DNA of 64,000 nucleotides, from positions 202,979-266,978 of the forward strand of contig SVMM01000002.1 in NCBI GenBank assembly GCA_015067435.1, read 5' to 3'. The notes under the pieces were generated by a model. That model ran no database searches. It had not been told where the DNA came from and saw only the letters and a program-made list of their open reading frames with translations. Positions 1-8,168 of this stretch are shown here, in pieces. The position numbers and the translations under genes are program-made. Source of the stretch: Oscillospiraceae bacterium (GTDB lineage Bacteria; Bacillota; Clostridia; Oscillospirales; Oscillospiraceae). Numbering within the stretch: position 1 is the first letter of the stretch; each line of letters starts with the position of its first letter.

Positions 1-1303
1 CGTCGCCGCCGGCGTAAACGCCGAGCTTGCTGGTCATGCCGTCCTCGTTGACGACGATGCCGCCCTTCTTGTTGACCTCAAGGCCGGGCGTCGTCGACTT
101 GATGAGCGGGTTGGGGCTGGTGCCGAGCGCCATGATGACGCAGTCGACAGGCAGCTCGAACTCGCTGCCCTTGACCTCGATGGGACGGCGGCGTCCGGAG
201 GCGTCCGGCTCGCCCAGCTCCATCTGGATGCACGTCATGCCGGAGACGTAGCCGGCGTCGTTGCCGTGGATCTCGACGGGGTTGTGCAGCGTCTTGAAGA
301 TGATGCCCTCCTCGACCGCGTGCTCGACCTCCTCCTTACGGGCGGGAAGCTCCTCCATGCCGCGGCGGTAGACGATGTAGACCTCCGCGCCGAGACGCTT
401 GGAGCAGCGTGCGGCGTCCATCGCGACGTTGCCGCCGCCGACGACCGCGACCGTCTTGCCGGCAAGCGGCATGAGCGGGGTGTCCGCGCCTTCCTTGTAC
501 GCCTTCATCAGGTTGATGCGGGTCAGGAACTCGTTGGCGCTGTACACGCCGCAGAGGTTCTCGCCTGGGATGTGCATAAACATCGGAAGGCCCGCGCCGG
601 AGCCGACGAACACCGCCTCGAAGCCGTACTGCTCCATCAGCTCGTCGATGGAGACGACACGGCCGACGACCATGTTCATCTCAAACTTGACGCCCATCGC
701 CTTGAGGCCGTCGACCTCCTTCTGCACGATCTTCTTCGGCAGACGGAACTCGGGGATGCCGTACACCAGCACGCCGCCGGCGAGGTGCAGCGCCTCAAAC
801 ACGGTGACGTCGTAGCCCTTCTTGGCGAGGTCGCCCGCGCACGTGAGGCCCGCGGGGCCGGAACCGATGATCGCGACCTTATGGCCGTTGCTCTGGGGCT
901 TGGCGGGCTCCTCGTTCACATGCTCGTTGTGCCAGTCGGCGACGAAGCGCTCAAGTCTGCCGATGCCGACGGGATCGCCCTTCTTGCCGCGGATGCAGTG
1001 CATCTCGCACTGGGTCTCCTGCGGGCAGACGCGGCCGCAGACGGCGGGCAGGGAGCTCGTCTCGTGGATGACCTGATACGCGCCCTCGTAGTCCTTCTCG
1101 ACGATCTTCGCGATAAATTCGGGGATATGTACGTTCACGGGACATCCGTTGACGCACAGCGGGTTCTTGCAGTTGAGGCAGCGCTGCGCCTCGTCGAGCG
1201 CCTGCTCCTCGGTGTAGCCGAGGGCGACCTCCAGAAAGTTCTTATTGCGAACGTCCGGCTCCTGAGAGGGCATCGCATTCTTGACAAGACTCATGTTAGG
1301 CAT
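1..1303 (-). CDS. nfnB: NADPH-dependent glutamate synthase small-subunit-like flavoprotein, NfnB (partial)
   Basis: This is the large subunit of the electron-bifurcating NADH-dependent reduced ferredoxin:NADP oxidoreductase (NfnAB), which resembles the glutamate synthase small subunit. The N-terminal Cys-rich segment (CLNCKNPLCVNGCP, about residue 42) binds Fe-S. Dinucleotide-binding motifs follow at GSGPAG (about residue 150) and GGGNVAMDAA (about residue 290). The start ATG at 1303 sits 2 nt after the nfnA stop, with an AAGGAGGT ribosome site inside the nfnA end, so the two are translationally coupled. The 3' end is cut by the window edge, with about 434 codons visible. A GltD acting in a GOGAT complex is the alternative, but the NfnA partner argues for Nfn. 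Confidence 0.9.
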   Translation of the reverse strand, partial: MPNMSLVKNAMPSQEPDVRNKNFLEVALGYTEEQALDEAQRCLNCKNPLCVNGCPVNVHIPEFIAKIVEKDYEGAYQVIHETSSLPAVCGRVCPQETQCEMHCIRGKKGDPVGIGRLERFVADWHNEHVNEEPAKPQSNGHKVAIIGSGPAGLTCAGDLAKKGYDVTVFEALHLAGGVLVYGIPEFRLPKKIVQKEVDGLKAMGVKFEMNMVVGRVVSIDELMEQYGFEAVFVGSGAGLPMFMHIPGENLCGVYSANEFLTRINLMKAYKEGADTPLMPLAGKTVAVVGGGNVAMDAARCSKRLGAEVYIVYRRGMEELPARKEEVEHAVEEGIIFKTLHNPVEIHGNDAGYVSGMTCIQMELGEPDASGRRRPIEVKGSEFELPVDCVIMALGTSPNPLIKSTTPGLEVNKKGGIVVNEDGMTSKLGVYAGGD

Positions 1304-1305
1304 GG

Positions 1306-2160
1306 TTACTTGACCTCCTTCTTGAACAGGTTGCAGGTCTCCTCATGCTTGTGGCGCTCCCACTCCCCGTACATCTTGCTGCGCTTGACCGACTCATCCC
1401 AATCGACCTTGAAGCCGTCGAAATCCGGGCCGTCGACACAGGCGAACTTCGTCACGGGGCCGCTCTCCTCGTTGAGCGTCAGGCGGCAACAGCCGCACAT
1501 GCCCGTGCCGTCCACCATGATCGGGCTCATGGAAACGATGGTCGGGATGTTGTATTTCTGGGTCAGCTTGCACACGAATTTCATCATCATCATGGGCCCC
1601 ACGCAGAAGACCGCGTCATAGTTCGCGCCCGCGTTGATCTGCTCCTCCAGCAGCTCCGTGACCAGCGCCTTGCGCACATAGGAGCCGTCGTCCGTGCCGA
1701 CGAAGAAATTGGTGCACGCCTTCTTGAACTCGTCCTCCAGCACCACGACGTCCTTGTTGCGGAAGCCCACGATCAGGTCGACGTGAACGCCGGACTCGTG
1801 CAGCTTCTTCGCCACGGGGAACGCGATCGCCGTACCCACGCCGCCGCCGACGACGGCGACCTTCTTCGCGCCGGGGATCTCGGTCGCGTTGCCGAGCGGA
1901 CCGACGAAGTCCTGAATATAGTCGCCCTCCTGCTTGTGGCTGAGCTTCTCGGTGGTCGCGCCGACGATCTGATAGATGATCGACACAGTCCCCTTCTCGC
2001 GGTCGAAATCGTGGATCGTGATGGGGATGCGCTCGCCGTCCTCGTCCACGCGCAGGATGATGAACTGGCCCGGCTCGGCCTTTTTGGCGATCATCGGCGC
2101 TTCGATCTCAATGAGAACAAGCGTCGGCGTGAGCGCCTTTCTGGTAACAATTCGATACAT
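1306..2160 (-). CDS. nfnA: Ferredoxin-NADP+ reductase subunit alpha, NfnA
   Basis: This 284-residue flavoprotein is the small subunit of NfnAB and couples NADH, NADPH and ferredoxin in the cytoplasm. It has an FAD-binding barrel (about 1-95) and an NAD-binding domain with GGGVGTAIAFPVAK (about 107). A C-terminal [2Fe-2S] cluster motif, DGTGMCGCCR plus a later Cys in TKFACVDGP, lies at about 218-245. Such proteins are also annotated SudB or dihydroorotate dehydrogenase electron-transfer subunit, but the nfnB gene immediately downstream decides the role. The 109-nt gap upstream, after cooT, holds GC-rich inverted repeats and no convincing promoter, so it may be read from the cooC promoter or its own weak one. 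Confidence 0.9.
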   Translation of the reverse strand: MYRIVTRKALTPTLVLIEIEAPMIAKKAEPGQFIILRVDEDGERIPITIHDFDREKGTVSIIYQIVGATTEKLSHKQEGDYIQDFVGPLGNATEIPGAKKVAVVGGGVGTAIAFPVAKKLHESGVHVDLIVGFRNKDVVVLEDEFKKACTNFFVGTDDGSYVRKALVTELLEEQINAGANYDAVFCVGPMMMMKFVCKLTQKYNIPTIVSMSPIMVDGTGMCGCCRLTLNEESGPVTKFACVDGPDFDGFKVDWDESVKRSKMYGEWERHKHEETCNLFKKEVK

Positions 2161-2269
2161 GGCAACCCAACTCCTCTTCTTTTTTGCATTTTTCGTGTAT
2201 TCTGAATCAAAAATGCTGCATGGTAATTTGCCCCGCGGCGCGGGGCTTGCGGCGCGGCGGTCGAAGCCC

Positions 2270-2479
2270 CTACGCCGTCTTCGCTTCGTCTGCCGCGACC
2301 TCCAGAATGACGACGCCGCCGGTCAGGTCGGCGCGCTTGAGCGTCCCCTCGACCGTCAGCCTGCGCCCGAACAGATCCGTCAGCGTAACGGAGCCCTCCC
2401 CCATCTCGATGGCGGAGACGTCCGAGCACAGCAGGTTCTCCTTGCTCTGCTCATTTTTATATACGCTGGCAAGACACAT
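2270..2479 (-). CDS. cooT: CooT-family nickel-binding protein
   Basis: A 69-residue protein starting MCLASVY, with the conserved Cys at position 2 and the small beta-barrel pattern of the CooT family. In Rhodospirillum rubrum, CooT is a dimeric nickel-binding protein that helps mature CO dehydrogenase. The ATG at 2479 is preceded by AAGGAGG lying inside the end of the upstream His-rich gene, with only 3 nt between the genes. It follows cooC and the His-rich protein in one minus-strand operon, which supports the assignment. No CO dehydrogenase catalytic gene is in the window. Confidence 0.8.
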   Translation of the reverse strand: MCLASVYKNEQSKENLLCSDVSAIEMGEGSVTLTDLFGRRLTVEGTLKRADLTGGVVILEVAADEAKTA

Positions 2480-2482
2480 CTC

Positions 2483-2821
2483 TTACGCCTCCTTCAGCAG
2501 CTCCAGCACCTCGCGCAGCTGCACGTTTGCCACCTCAAAGCTGCCGATGGCGTCCAGCAGGCGCTTGCGCGCGGGGCCCTCCAGCGTGTCCAGCAGCTCC
2601 GCAAGCTCTTCGGCGTGGTGCTCGTTGTGGTCGATCATATAGCGAAGGATCGCCTCGGAGCGCTCCTTCGGCGCAATCTCTCCATCCGCATGGACGTGAG
2701 GATGCTCGTGCTCATGGGGATGCTCGTGGTCATGGCTGTGCGTGTGCTCGTGCTCATGGCCGGGCTCGTGCTCGTGCGGATGCGAATGGGTGTAGGTGTG
2801 TTCATGCTCGTGCTCGTGCAT
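2483..2821 (-). CDS. His-rich metal-binding protein (CooJ-like position)
   Basis: A 112-residue protein with 20 His in its first 44 residues, mostly alternating with Glu (HEHEHEH style). A helical domain of about 65 residues follows, with an NEHHAEELAELLD motif and a heptad-like C-terminus. The N-terminal tract is very likely a nickel store or chaperone. In R. rubrum the third cooCTJ protein, CooJ, is also His-rich, but its His tract is C-terminal; here it is N-terminal, so homology is not proven. A GGGGAGG site precedes the ATG, 21 nt after cooC. It could also serve hydrogenase or another Ni enzyme, but sitting between cooC and cooT points to CO dehydrogenase. Confidence 0.75.
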   Translation of the reverse strand: MHEHEHEHTYTHSHPHEHEPGHEHEHTHSHDHEHPHEHEHPHVHADGEIAPKERSEAILRYMIDHNEHHAEELAELLDTLEGPARKRLLDAIGSFEVANVQLREVLELLKEA

Positions 2822-2842
2822 TGCGTTTGTCCTCCCCGTTTT

Positions 2843-3604
2843 TTACAGAATATCCAGCTTGCCGAGCGCCTCCGCCGTGCCGCGCAGGATCTCCGCGCCG
2901 GACGGCAGGTCAAAAACGCTCTTCCCCAGAATATCGTACTCGATCTGCTCCGGGTCCTCGCCGATGACCGCGAGGACGGGGATGTCCCCCGTGTCGACCA
3001 GCTCCATCGCCGACGCGTCCTCCACGCGGTTGATGACAGCGCCGCACCTCTCGTACATCGTCAGTTCGTCCGCCACGCGCTTGACGGTCTGGATGACCTT
3101 CGTGCCCTTTTTGCTCGCGTCCGAGACGAGGATCAGGTGCGTCACCTTTTCGAGCACCCGGCGGTTCACCTGCTCGATGCCCGCCTCGCTGTCGACGACC
3201 ACGTAGTCGTAATCGTGGATCAGCAGGCCGATGACCTGCCGCAGATAGGTGTTCACGGCGCAGTAGCAGCCCGCCGTCTCCGGACGCCCGATGGCGAAGA
3301 AATCATAGCCCTCACGGTGCTCCGTCGCGGCGAGCAGGCGCTCCTTCACGCTCTCCAGAATGTCGCCCACACCGCCGCCCGCGCGCTCCGTGACCTCGCC
3401 CGTGACCTCCTTGCGGATGTCGTCCAGCGTCTTTTTCGGCTCGATCCCCAGCGCGGTCGAGAGCCCGACGGCGGGGTCGGCGTCGATGGCAAGGATACGC
3501 GCGCCGGGATGCGCGGCGACCAAAAGCCGCACCATCGCGGCGGAAACAGACGTTTTGCCCACGCCGCCCTTTCCGGCGACCGCGAGGATCTTCGCATCAG
3601 CCAT
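2843..3604 (-). CDS. cooC: CO dehydrogenase maturation ATPase CooC
   Basis: A 253-residue SIMIBI-class (MinD/ParA-like) ATPase. The deviant Walker A GKGGVGKTSV lies at residues 11-20, then DADPA in switch I, DYDYVVVDSEAG (Walker B-like, about 155) and a late NRVEDAS segment. CooC uses ATP to drive nickel insertion into the C-cluster of anaerobic CO dehydrogenase. The family has a CxC nickel site; the Cys pair in GCYCAVNTYLRQ (about 133) fits this. It is the first gene of the cooC - His-rich - cooT run and has a consensus promoter just upstream. Related acetyl-CoA synthase maturation proteins (AcsF) are the close alternative. Confidence 0.88.
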   Translation of the reverse strand: MADAKILAVAGKGGVGKTSVSAAMVRLLVAAHPGARILAIDADPAVGLSTALGIEPKKTLDDIRKEVTGEVTERAGGGVGDILESVKERLLAATEHREGYDFFAIGRPETAGCYCAVNTYLRQVIGLLIHDYDYVVVDSEAGIEQVNRRVLEKVTHLILVSDASKKGTKVIQTVKRVADELTMYERCGAVINRVEDASAMELVDTGDIPVLAVIGEDPEQIEYDILGKSVFDLPSGAEILRGTAEALGKLDIL

Positions 3605-3632
3605 CGTCCAGCCCCCATTCTCTTGATTGAAC

Positions 3633-3661
3633 AGTATACCACCTTATCTTGTGCATTTCAA
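3633..3661 (-). promoter_or_regulatory. Sigma-70-type promoter of cooC
   Basis: On the minus strand TTGAAA (3656-3661) is followed after exactly 17 nt by TATACT (3633-3638), about 29 nt before the cooC ATG. Both boxes are near consensus. No operator is evident. The 3605-3805 gap otherwise holds only GC-rich sequence downstream of the neighbouring aspartate kinase gene's stop codon. Confidence 0.7.
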
Positions 3662-3805
3662 GATGATTTCGCACGATTTGCGGGAGCCTGCGCCCCGCCG
3701 CGTAAAAGGCGCGAAACGGCGCAAAAGGGGGCGAAAACGCCAACGTCAAAAAACGCGAAGCGGCGCGGGGCCGCGCGAAAACGCGGACCCGCGCCGCCGG
3801 GCGCG

Positions 3806-4780
3806 TCAATCCACCACCGCGTCGTGCACCGCGCGCACCGCCTCGTCCGCGCGCGCGCGATCCACGTAGAGCGTCAGGCTGCGCGCCGACGCGTCGACGC
3901 CGCGCGCGGCGATCCCCGCGGCGTCAAGCGCGAGGAGCGCTTTCTTCTGCACACAAAGCGACGGCACCGCTCCGCCGACGAGCGTCACCGCCGCGAACGC
4001 GTCCGCGCCGCCCGCGCGCTGCGTCACGCCTGTGACCGCACGCTTCTCCCCCTCCGCGCCAACGCGCGTGCCCACGCTGTCCGGCGCGCAGGAGCGCACC
4101 TCCAGCGCGACGCCGCGCTCCTGTGCGAGCACCGCGCACTTGTCGTGGAGCACCCGCGCGCCCGCGCGGGAAAGCGCGACCATATCCTCGTACGACACGC
4201 GCGACAGCCGCCGCGCCGTCGGACAGACGCGCGGGTCGGCGGTGTACACGCCGTCGACGTCCGTATAGATGCGGCAGACTTCCGCGCGGAACGCGTCCGC
4301 GAGCGCGACGGCGGAGTAGTCCGAGCCGCCGCGGCCCAGCGTGTACACGTCGCCGTTCGCGCCGACGCCCTGAAAGCCGGCGCAGACCACGACGCGCCCC
4401 GCGTCCAGCTCCCGCGCCACGCGCTCCGTGCCGATTTCCGTCACGCGCGCGTCGCCGTACGCGCCGTCGGCGCGGATCGGCAGCTGCCACGCGCCGAGCG
4501 ACACGGCGTCCACGCCCAGCGACATAAGCGCCATTGCCGTCAGCGCCGCCGACGCCTGCTCCCCCGTGGCGAGCAGCGCGTCCAGCTCGCGCGCGCTCGG
4601 GTCGGCGGCAAGCTCCCGCGCCTGACGGATCAGACGGTCCGTGGCGTCGCCCTGCGCCGAGACCACGACGATGACGTCGTGCCCCGCGCCGCGCGTCTCC
4701 TTTGTGATATGGGCAATGTGCAGCAGCTTTTCGGCGTCGGCAACCGAGCTGCCCCCGAACTTCTGCACGATCAGGCTCAT
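3806..4780 (-). CDS. Aspartate kinase, short form
   Basis: Phosphorylates aspartate, the first step to lysine, threonine, methionine and dipicolinate. The amino-acid kinase motif KFGGSSVAD is at residues 6-14, with TGEQAS (about 79), GRGGSDYSA (about 157) and TDVDGVYTADPR (about 178). The start is the ATG at 4780, with GAAGGGA 7 nt before it, and not the in-frame ATG 54 nt upstream. At 324 residues it is shorter than usual LysC (about 400). The C-terminus shows room for only about one ACT unit (LCVQKKALLALDAAGIAARG), so feedback control may be altered. It stands alone between two secreted or metal-related operons. Confidence 0.85.
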   Translation of the reverse strand: MSLIVQKFGGSSVADAEKLLHIAHITKETRGAGHDVIVVVSAQGDATDRLIRQARELAADPSARELDALLATGEQASAALTAMALMSLGVDAVSLGAWQLPIRADGAYGDARVTEIGTERVARELDAGRVVVCAGFQGVGANGDVYTLGRGGSDYSAVALADAFRAEVCRIYTDVDGVYTADPRVCPTARRLSRVSYEDMVALSRAGARVLHDKCAVLAQERGVALEVRSCAPDSVGTRVGAEGEKRAVTGVTQRAGGADAFAAVTLVGGAVPSLCVQKKALLALDAAGIAARGVDASARSLTLYVDRARADEAVRAVHDAVVD

Positions 4781-4793
4781 GGTATCCCTTCTC

Positions 4794-4841
4794 AAAAAAA
4801 CATGGATTGGCGGGAAATCGGTAAATCCCGCCAATCCATGT
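4794..4841 (-). terminator. Intrinsic terminator of the stalk-domain protein gene
   Basis: A perfect 16-bp inverted repeat (4800-4815 and 4826-4841) is followed on the minus strand by seven T. It lies 73 nt past the stop at 4914 and just before the aspartate kinase ATG, insulating the two genes. Confidence 0.9.
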
Positions 4842-4913
4842 TATGAACCTGCTTCCTCCGGCGTTCGCGGCGCGGGCGGCATTTTGCCGCCGTCCGCGCC
4901 GAAGGTGTTCCGA

Positions 4914-7508
4914 TCAGATGCTGATGATCGCCGTATCACTCGCCTCGTCATACGTGATGCCATAGCCGATGAATTCCGCCAGCTCGCGCAGGCTGAAGAA
5001 GTTGTTGCCGCCGATGTTGAACACATTCAACCCTTCCAGCACATTGCCATCGCAGCAGACCACCTGCCTGCTCCTCATCGCGGAACGCGACAGGTCGCGC
5101 GGATCGCTGCTGAGCGCGCCGTCGTAGTCCACGCCCTTTTCGATGGTCACCTTATTCTCCCTCTCGTCGTATCTCACGGTGAACTTCGCCGACGTGCCCG
5201 CGAGCATCGCCGCGAGATCGCGCAGCATGACGTAGTTGTGCCCGTCGATGTTGTACGCCTTGACGTCCAGAGCCCTGCCGTTGACCGTGATCGTCTGCCG
5301 CGAGAGCTGTGCGTTCACCTCCTCGGCCGCCGTCTGCACCTGCTCCGGCTCATCAATCGCCGCCGACTGCGCCGTCGCCTCGCCGAACTTCGCCTTGATC
5401 TCCGTGTTCCCGCCGGGCTGTTGGAACGTATAGACGCCGTTCCCCTTGTCGGTGAGCTTCACATTGCCGGTCGTGGTGACGCCCTTCATGTTGACGCTCA
5501 GATCCTTGAGCTCCATCCCCGCGTCGGGGACGACCGTCAGCGTCACCGTGTCGCGGATGCCCGCGCTCTCGGGCGAGACGACGATCTTGCCGCCGTCGAA
5601 GGTCAGCGGGGACTGGAACGTCTGTGAAAACGGCTCGCTCGGCTCGCGCTCGGGCGTGGTGGGCTTGGGGTCGGGCTTGGTGGGTTCGGTCGGCGTGGTG
5701 GTGACGGCTGCGCTGGCGGGGAACACCACGCGGGCGTAGTCGGTCACCCTATCTGCCTCGGTATCAGCAGGGAAGGTTTCGCCCGTGGAGCTGCCCTTGA
5801 GAAAGCCCTTCCAGTCGAGCACGGTGGTCAATGACGCCGTGCCGCTGAATTTCAGCGCATTGCCGCCGCTGACGTCCACCTTCTTCACCGTGGTTTCCGA
5901 AATCGCAAGCGAGTTGGCTTTCACGCCGTAGGACCCGTCCCCGGTGCCGGTGGCGGTCAGCGTCGCGGTGCCTTTGACCGTGACAGCGCCCGCGGCATCA
6001 ATACCGGCGCTGTACGAATCGGTATTGCCGCCGGTAATCGTGCCGCCGGTCGCTTTCACCTCGCCGCCGCCGATCATAACGGCGGCGGTAGAGTAGATAC
6101 CGGCGCTGGTCAACTTGCCGTTGTAGCTGCCGCCTCCGGTCATCGCGCCGCCCTTCGCGGTCACCGTGCCGCTGTTGATCGTGACGTCGGCGGCTTTGAT
6201 GCCGTAGCTGGTCGTTAAGCTTGCGGTGCTGCTGTTCGTGTTCATGCCGCCGGCCGTGGCGGTCACCTCGCTGTTCGTAACGCTCAGCGTGCCGCGGGCT
6301 TCAATGCCAAACGTGGCATTGTCTTTCGAGTTGCAGCCGGTCGCGTTCACCGTGCTGCTGTTAATGGTAATGCCGTTTGCGGAAATGCCGTACGTGCTGG
6401 CCCACGATTCGTTTCCATTGACGGGGGTCACGGTCACCGTGCCGCCGTCGACGGTCAGGTCGGCGGACGAGAAACAGTATATGCCGAACGAGGTGCCGTT
6501 TGTGCAGCTCAAAGCCTTCACGGACACCTCCGCTCCGTTTTTGACGGTCATGTTGCTTGCGCTGAGAATGCCGCACGAGCCTGCCTCGCCCGCGGCATCG
6601 CCGGCGGTCACGGTCACATTGGCGCCGTCGTCGACGATCACGTCGCCCGCGCTGAGAATGCCGCGCGAGCCATTCTCATTGCCCTTGGCATCGCCGGCGG
6701 TCACTTCCACTCTCGTGCCTGCGCCGCTGACGGTCAGGGCGGGAACAACGTCGTTACTGCTGCAGGAAATGCCCAGCGAGTCGCTGTTGTCCGACGCGCA
6801 GGCGGTCACGGTCACATTGGCGCCGCTTTCGATGGTCATGCCTACGTTGGCGGTAATGCCGATCGTGCCACGTTTGGACTTGCCGGCGGTCACGGTCACG
6901 GTGGCGCCGCTGACGGTCAGGGCGCCGCCATTACAGTCAATGCCGAGCGTGGCGACGCCCGCTACCGCGTTATCGCCGTACTCGCCGGCGGTCACGGTCA
7001 CATTGGCGCCGCCGTTGATGGTCAGGCCGCCGCTGGCGCAGTAAATGCCTTCCGCTCTGGTAGTATTGTCCCCGGTGGTCTTGCGGGCGGTCAGGGTCAG
7101 GGAGCCGCTGCCCGTGATGGTCAGGCCGCCGGCAGCAGAATGAATTACCCACGACGAATTGGCGCCGTTACCCGCCGCGAGCTTGTTGTTCGTCCCGTCG
7201 GCGAGCGTGATCGTGAGGGGGATGGCGGTTTCAATGGCATATTGGCCGTCATACGAACCGAGGTCCACACCGTTAAGCGTCAGCGTCGCGGGAGAACCCG
7301 GGGCATAGATAATCGTTGCGTCACTCGAAGTGGCTGTTACAATTCCATTTTTGGAGCCGTTTGCCTTCCAATAGTGAGTGAATCCATCGTTGCTCCCGGT
7401 CACATCTGTGCCGCAGACATTTACCGTAACCGCCGCCCTTGCCGTCGCCGGCAGGAACGTCAGGCACAGCGCAAGCGCCATGATGAGACTCGCCAATCTC
7501 TTCTTCAC
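4914..7508 (-). CDS. Secreted repeat protein with copper amine oxidase-like (stalk) domain
   Basis: A large exported protein of 864 residues. The start is taken as GTG at 7508, because GGAGGAGG lies 10 nt before it and the next residues form a clean signal peptide (KKRLASLIMALALCLTFL, cut near ARA-AVT). Residues about 25-650 are built of imperfect repeats (GANVTVTAGD, GGLTITGSG, SYGIKA) typical of right-handed beta-helix folds. A Pro/Thr-rich linker (PTEPTKPDPKPTTP) follows. The last 120 residues carry two copies of the PF07833-like stalk motif (HNYVMLRDLAAMLAG and NNFFSLRELAEFIGY). This is probably a cell-surface or matrix protein, perhaps an adhesin. The ligand is unknown and no catalytic motif is visible. 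Confidence 0.75.
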   Translation of the reverse strand: MKKRLASLIMALALCLTFLPATARAAVTVNVCGTDVTGSNDGFTHYWKANGSKNGIVTATSSDATIIYAPGSPATLTLNGVDLGSYDGQYAIETAIPLTITLADGTNNKLAAGNGANSSWVIHSAAGGLTITGSGSLTLTARKTTGDNTTRAEGIYCASGGLTINGGANVTVTAGEYGDNAVAGVATLGIDCNGGALTVSGATVTVTAGKSKRGTIGITANVGMTIESGANVTVTACASDNSDSLGISCSSNDVVPALTVSGAGTRVEVTAGDAKGNENGSRGILSAGDVIVDDGANVTVTAGDAAGEAGSCGILSASNMTVKNGAEVSVKALSCTNGTSFGIYCFSSADLTVDGGTVTVTPVNGNESWASTYGISANGITINSSTVNATGCNSKDNATFGIEARGTLSVTNSEVTATAGGMNTNSSTASLTTSYGIKAADVTINSGTVTAKGGAMTGGGSYNGKLTSAGIYSTAAVMIGGGEVKATGGTITGGNTDSYSAGIDAAGAVTVKGTATLTATGTGDGSYGVKANSLAISETTVKKVDVSGGNALKFSGTASLTTVLDWKGFLKGSSTGETFPADTEADRVTDYARVVFPASAAVTTTPTEPTKPDPKPTTPEREPSEPFSQTFQSPLTFDGGKIVVSPESAGIRDTVTLTVVPDAGMELKDLSVNMKGVTTTGNVKLTDKGNGVYTFQQPGGNTEIKAKFGEATAQSAAIDEPEQVQTAAEEVNAQLSRQTITVNGRALDVKAYNIDGHNYVMLRDLAAMLAGTSAKFTVRYDERENKVTIEKGVDYDGALSSDPRDLSRSAMRSRQVVCCDGNVLEGLNVFNIGGNNFFSLRELAEFIGYGITYDEASDTAIISI
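6000..7100 (-). repeat. Imperfect coding repeats of the beta-helix region
   Basis: The block around GGCGGTCACGGTCAC recurs near 6605, 6806, 6890 and 6990, with diverged copies in between, each coding a VTVTAG strand. The repeats are in frame with the protein and unevenly spaced. They are protein repeats and not an array. Confidence 0.7.
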
Positions 7509-7617
7509 AAACTCATTTCCTCCTCCTGCAATTTTATTCCAATATAAGAATATAGCACACCTGTCAACGCTTCGCATCGTCCGATGGTACGATGCGTGCA
7601 TTTTTTTTGCGCGGGGC

Positions 7618-7645
7618 AAAAAAAGGCGGGCATCTTCAGCCCGCC
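7618..7645 (-). terminator. Intrinsic terminator of the ACT-domain gene
   Basis: A 7-bp GC stem (7625-7631 with 7639-7645) is followed on the minus strand by seven T. The gene's stop codon (7636-7638) lies in the 7-nt loop, so the last codons form one arm of the hairpin. Confidence 0.85.
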
Positions 7646-8073
7646 AGAATTTCAAAGCGCACCACGCCGTCCAGCTCCGCCGCGTCCGAGATCAGATGCT
7701 CGACCGAGCGGCTCATCATGCTCGTCTCCGCCGAGACCGTCACCGCCGCGCAGCCGTTGGTGGGGATGCTCTGGTTGATCGTCAGTATATTTGCGCCCGA
7801 CGCGGCAAAAATAGAGAGGACGTTCGACAGCACGCCCGGGTTGTTCTTGAGCAGCGCGTAGAACGTAATGATGTGCTCCGTCCGCAGGTCGGTGAACGGC
7901 TGCACCGCGTCGCGGTACTTGTAATAGGCGCTGCGGCTGATGCCCACCGCCTTCGCCGCGTCCAGCGCGGTGCGCACCTCGCCCGCGCGCAGCATGCGGT
8001 TCGCCTCGGCGACCTTGGGGATCACCTCTGGCAGTACCTCCGCCGCAACGAGAAAAAACCTGCTCCCCGGCAT
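7636..8073 (-). CDS. ACT domain-containing protein, PheB/UPF0735 family
   Basis: A 145-residue protein starting at ATG 8073, with AGGAGG 9 nt upstream. The N-terminal half (FLVAAEVLPEVIPKVAEANRML, then AVGISRSAYYKYRD at about 50) looks like a helix-turn-helix-type segment. The C-terminal half (about 70-145, NNPGVLSNVLSIFAASGANI) is an ACT domain, which normally binds an amino acid. The family is common in Firmicutes, sometimes next to hom/thrB or pheA, and is thought to be regulatory. Here it is monocistronic, with its own promoter and terminator, so context does not reveal the effector. Confidence 0.8.
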   Translation of the reverse strand: MPGSRFFLVAAEVLPEVIPKVAEANRMLRAGEVRTALDAAKAVGISRSAYYKYRDAVQPFTDLRTEHIITFYALLKNNPGVLSNVLSIFAASGANILTINQSIPTNGCAAVTVSAETSMMSRSVEHLISDAAELDGVVRFEILAG

Positions 8074-8116
8074 AGCTGTGCGCCTCCTAAAGTCAATTGT
8101 CTTTCCTTCGCGCTCA

Positions 8117-8145
8117 ATTGTACCACAGTTCCGCCCGCTTGGCAA
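8117..8145 (-). promoter_or_regulatory. Promoter of the ACT-domain gene
   Basis: Minus-strand TTGCCA (8140-8145), a 17-nt spacer and TACAAT (8117-8122), about 44 nt before the ATG at 8073. Confidence 0.6.
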
Positions 8146-8168
8146 GTGTTTTATGAAAGGAATCCCGC

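Noticed and set aside
2690..2820. CATG/CTCGTG short tandem repeat as a microsatellite or DNA-level element
   Set aside because: It is explained by His-Glu coding of the metal-binding tract.
1976..4846. Plus-strand open frame of 956 codons, and similar long Arg/His-rich frames at 266-1621, 9244-11136, 15660-16958, 36299-37720, 41428-42984 and 46656-48242
   Set aside because: They lie antisense to clear conserved genes, have low-complexity Arg/Ala/His composition from GC-rich codon bias, and show no family motifs.
4781..4913. A lysine riboswitch for the aspartate kinase
   Set aside because: The upstream space contains only the terminator of the neighbouring gene and is too short for a lysine aptamer.
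6000..7100. Possible CRISPR-like array in the repeated GGCGGTCACGGTCAC region
   Set aside because: Copies are in frame with a protein, diverged and irregularly spaced, with no cas genes.
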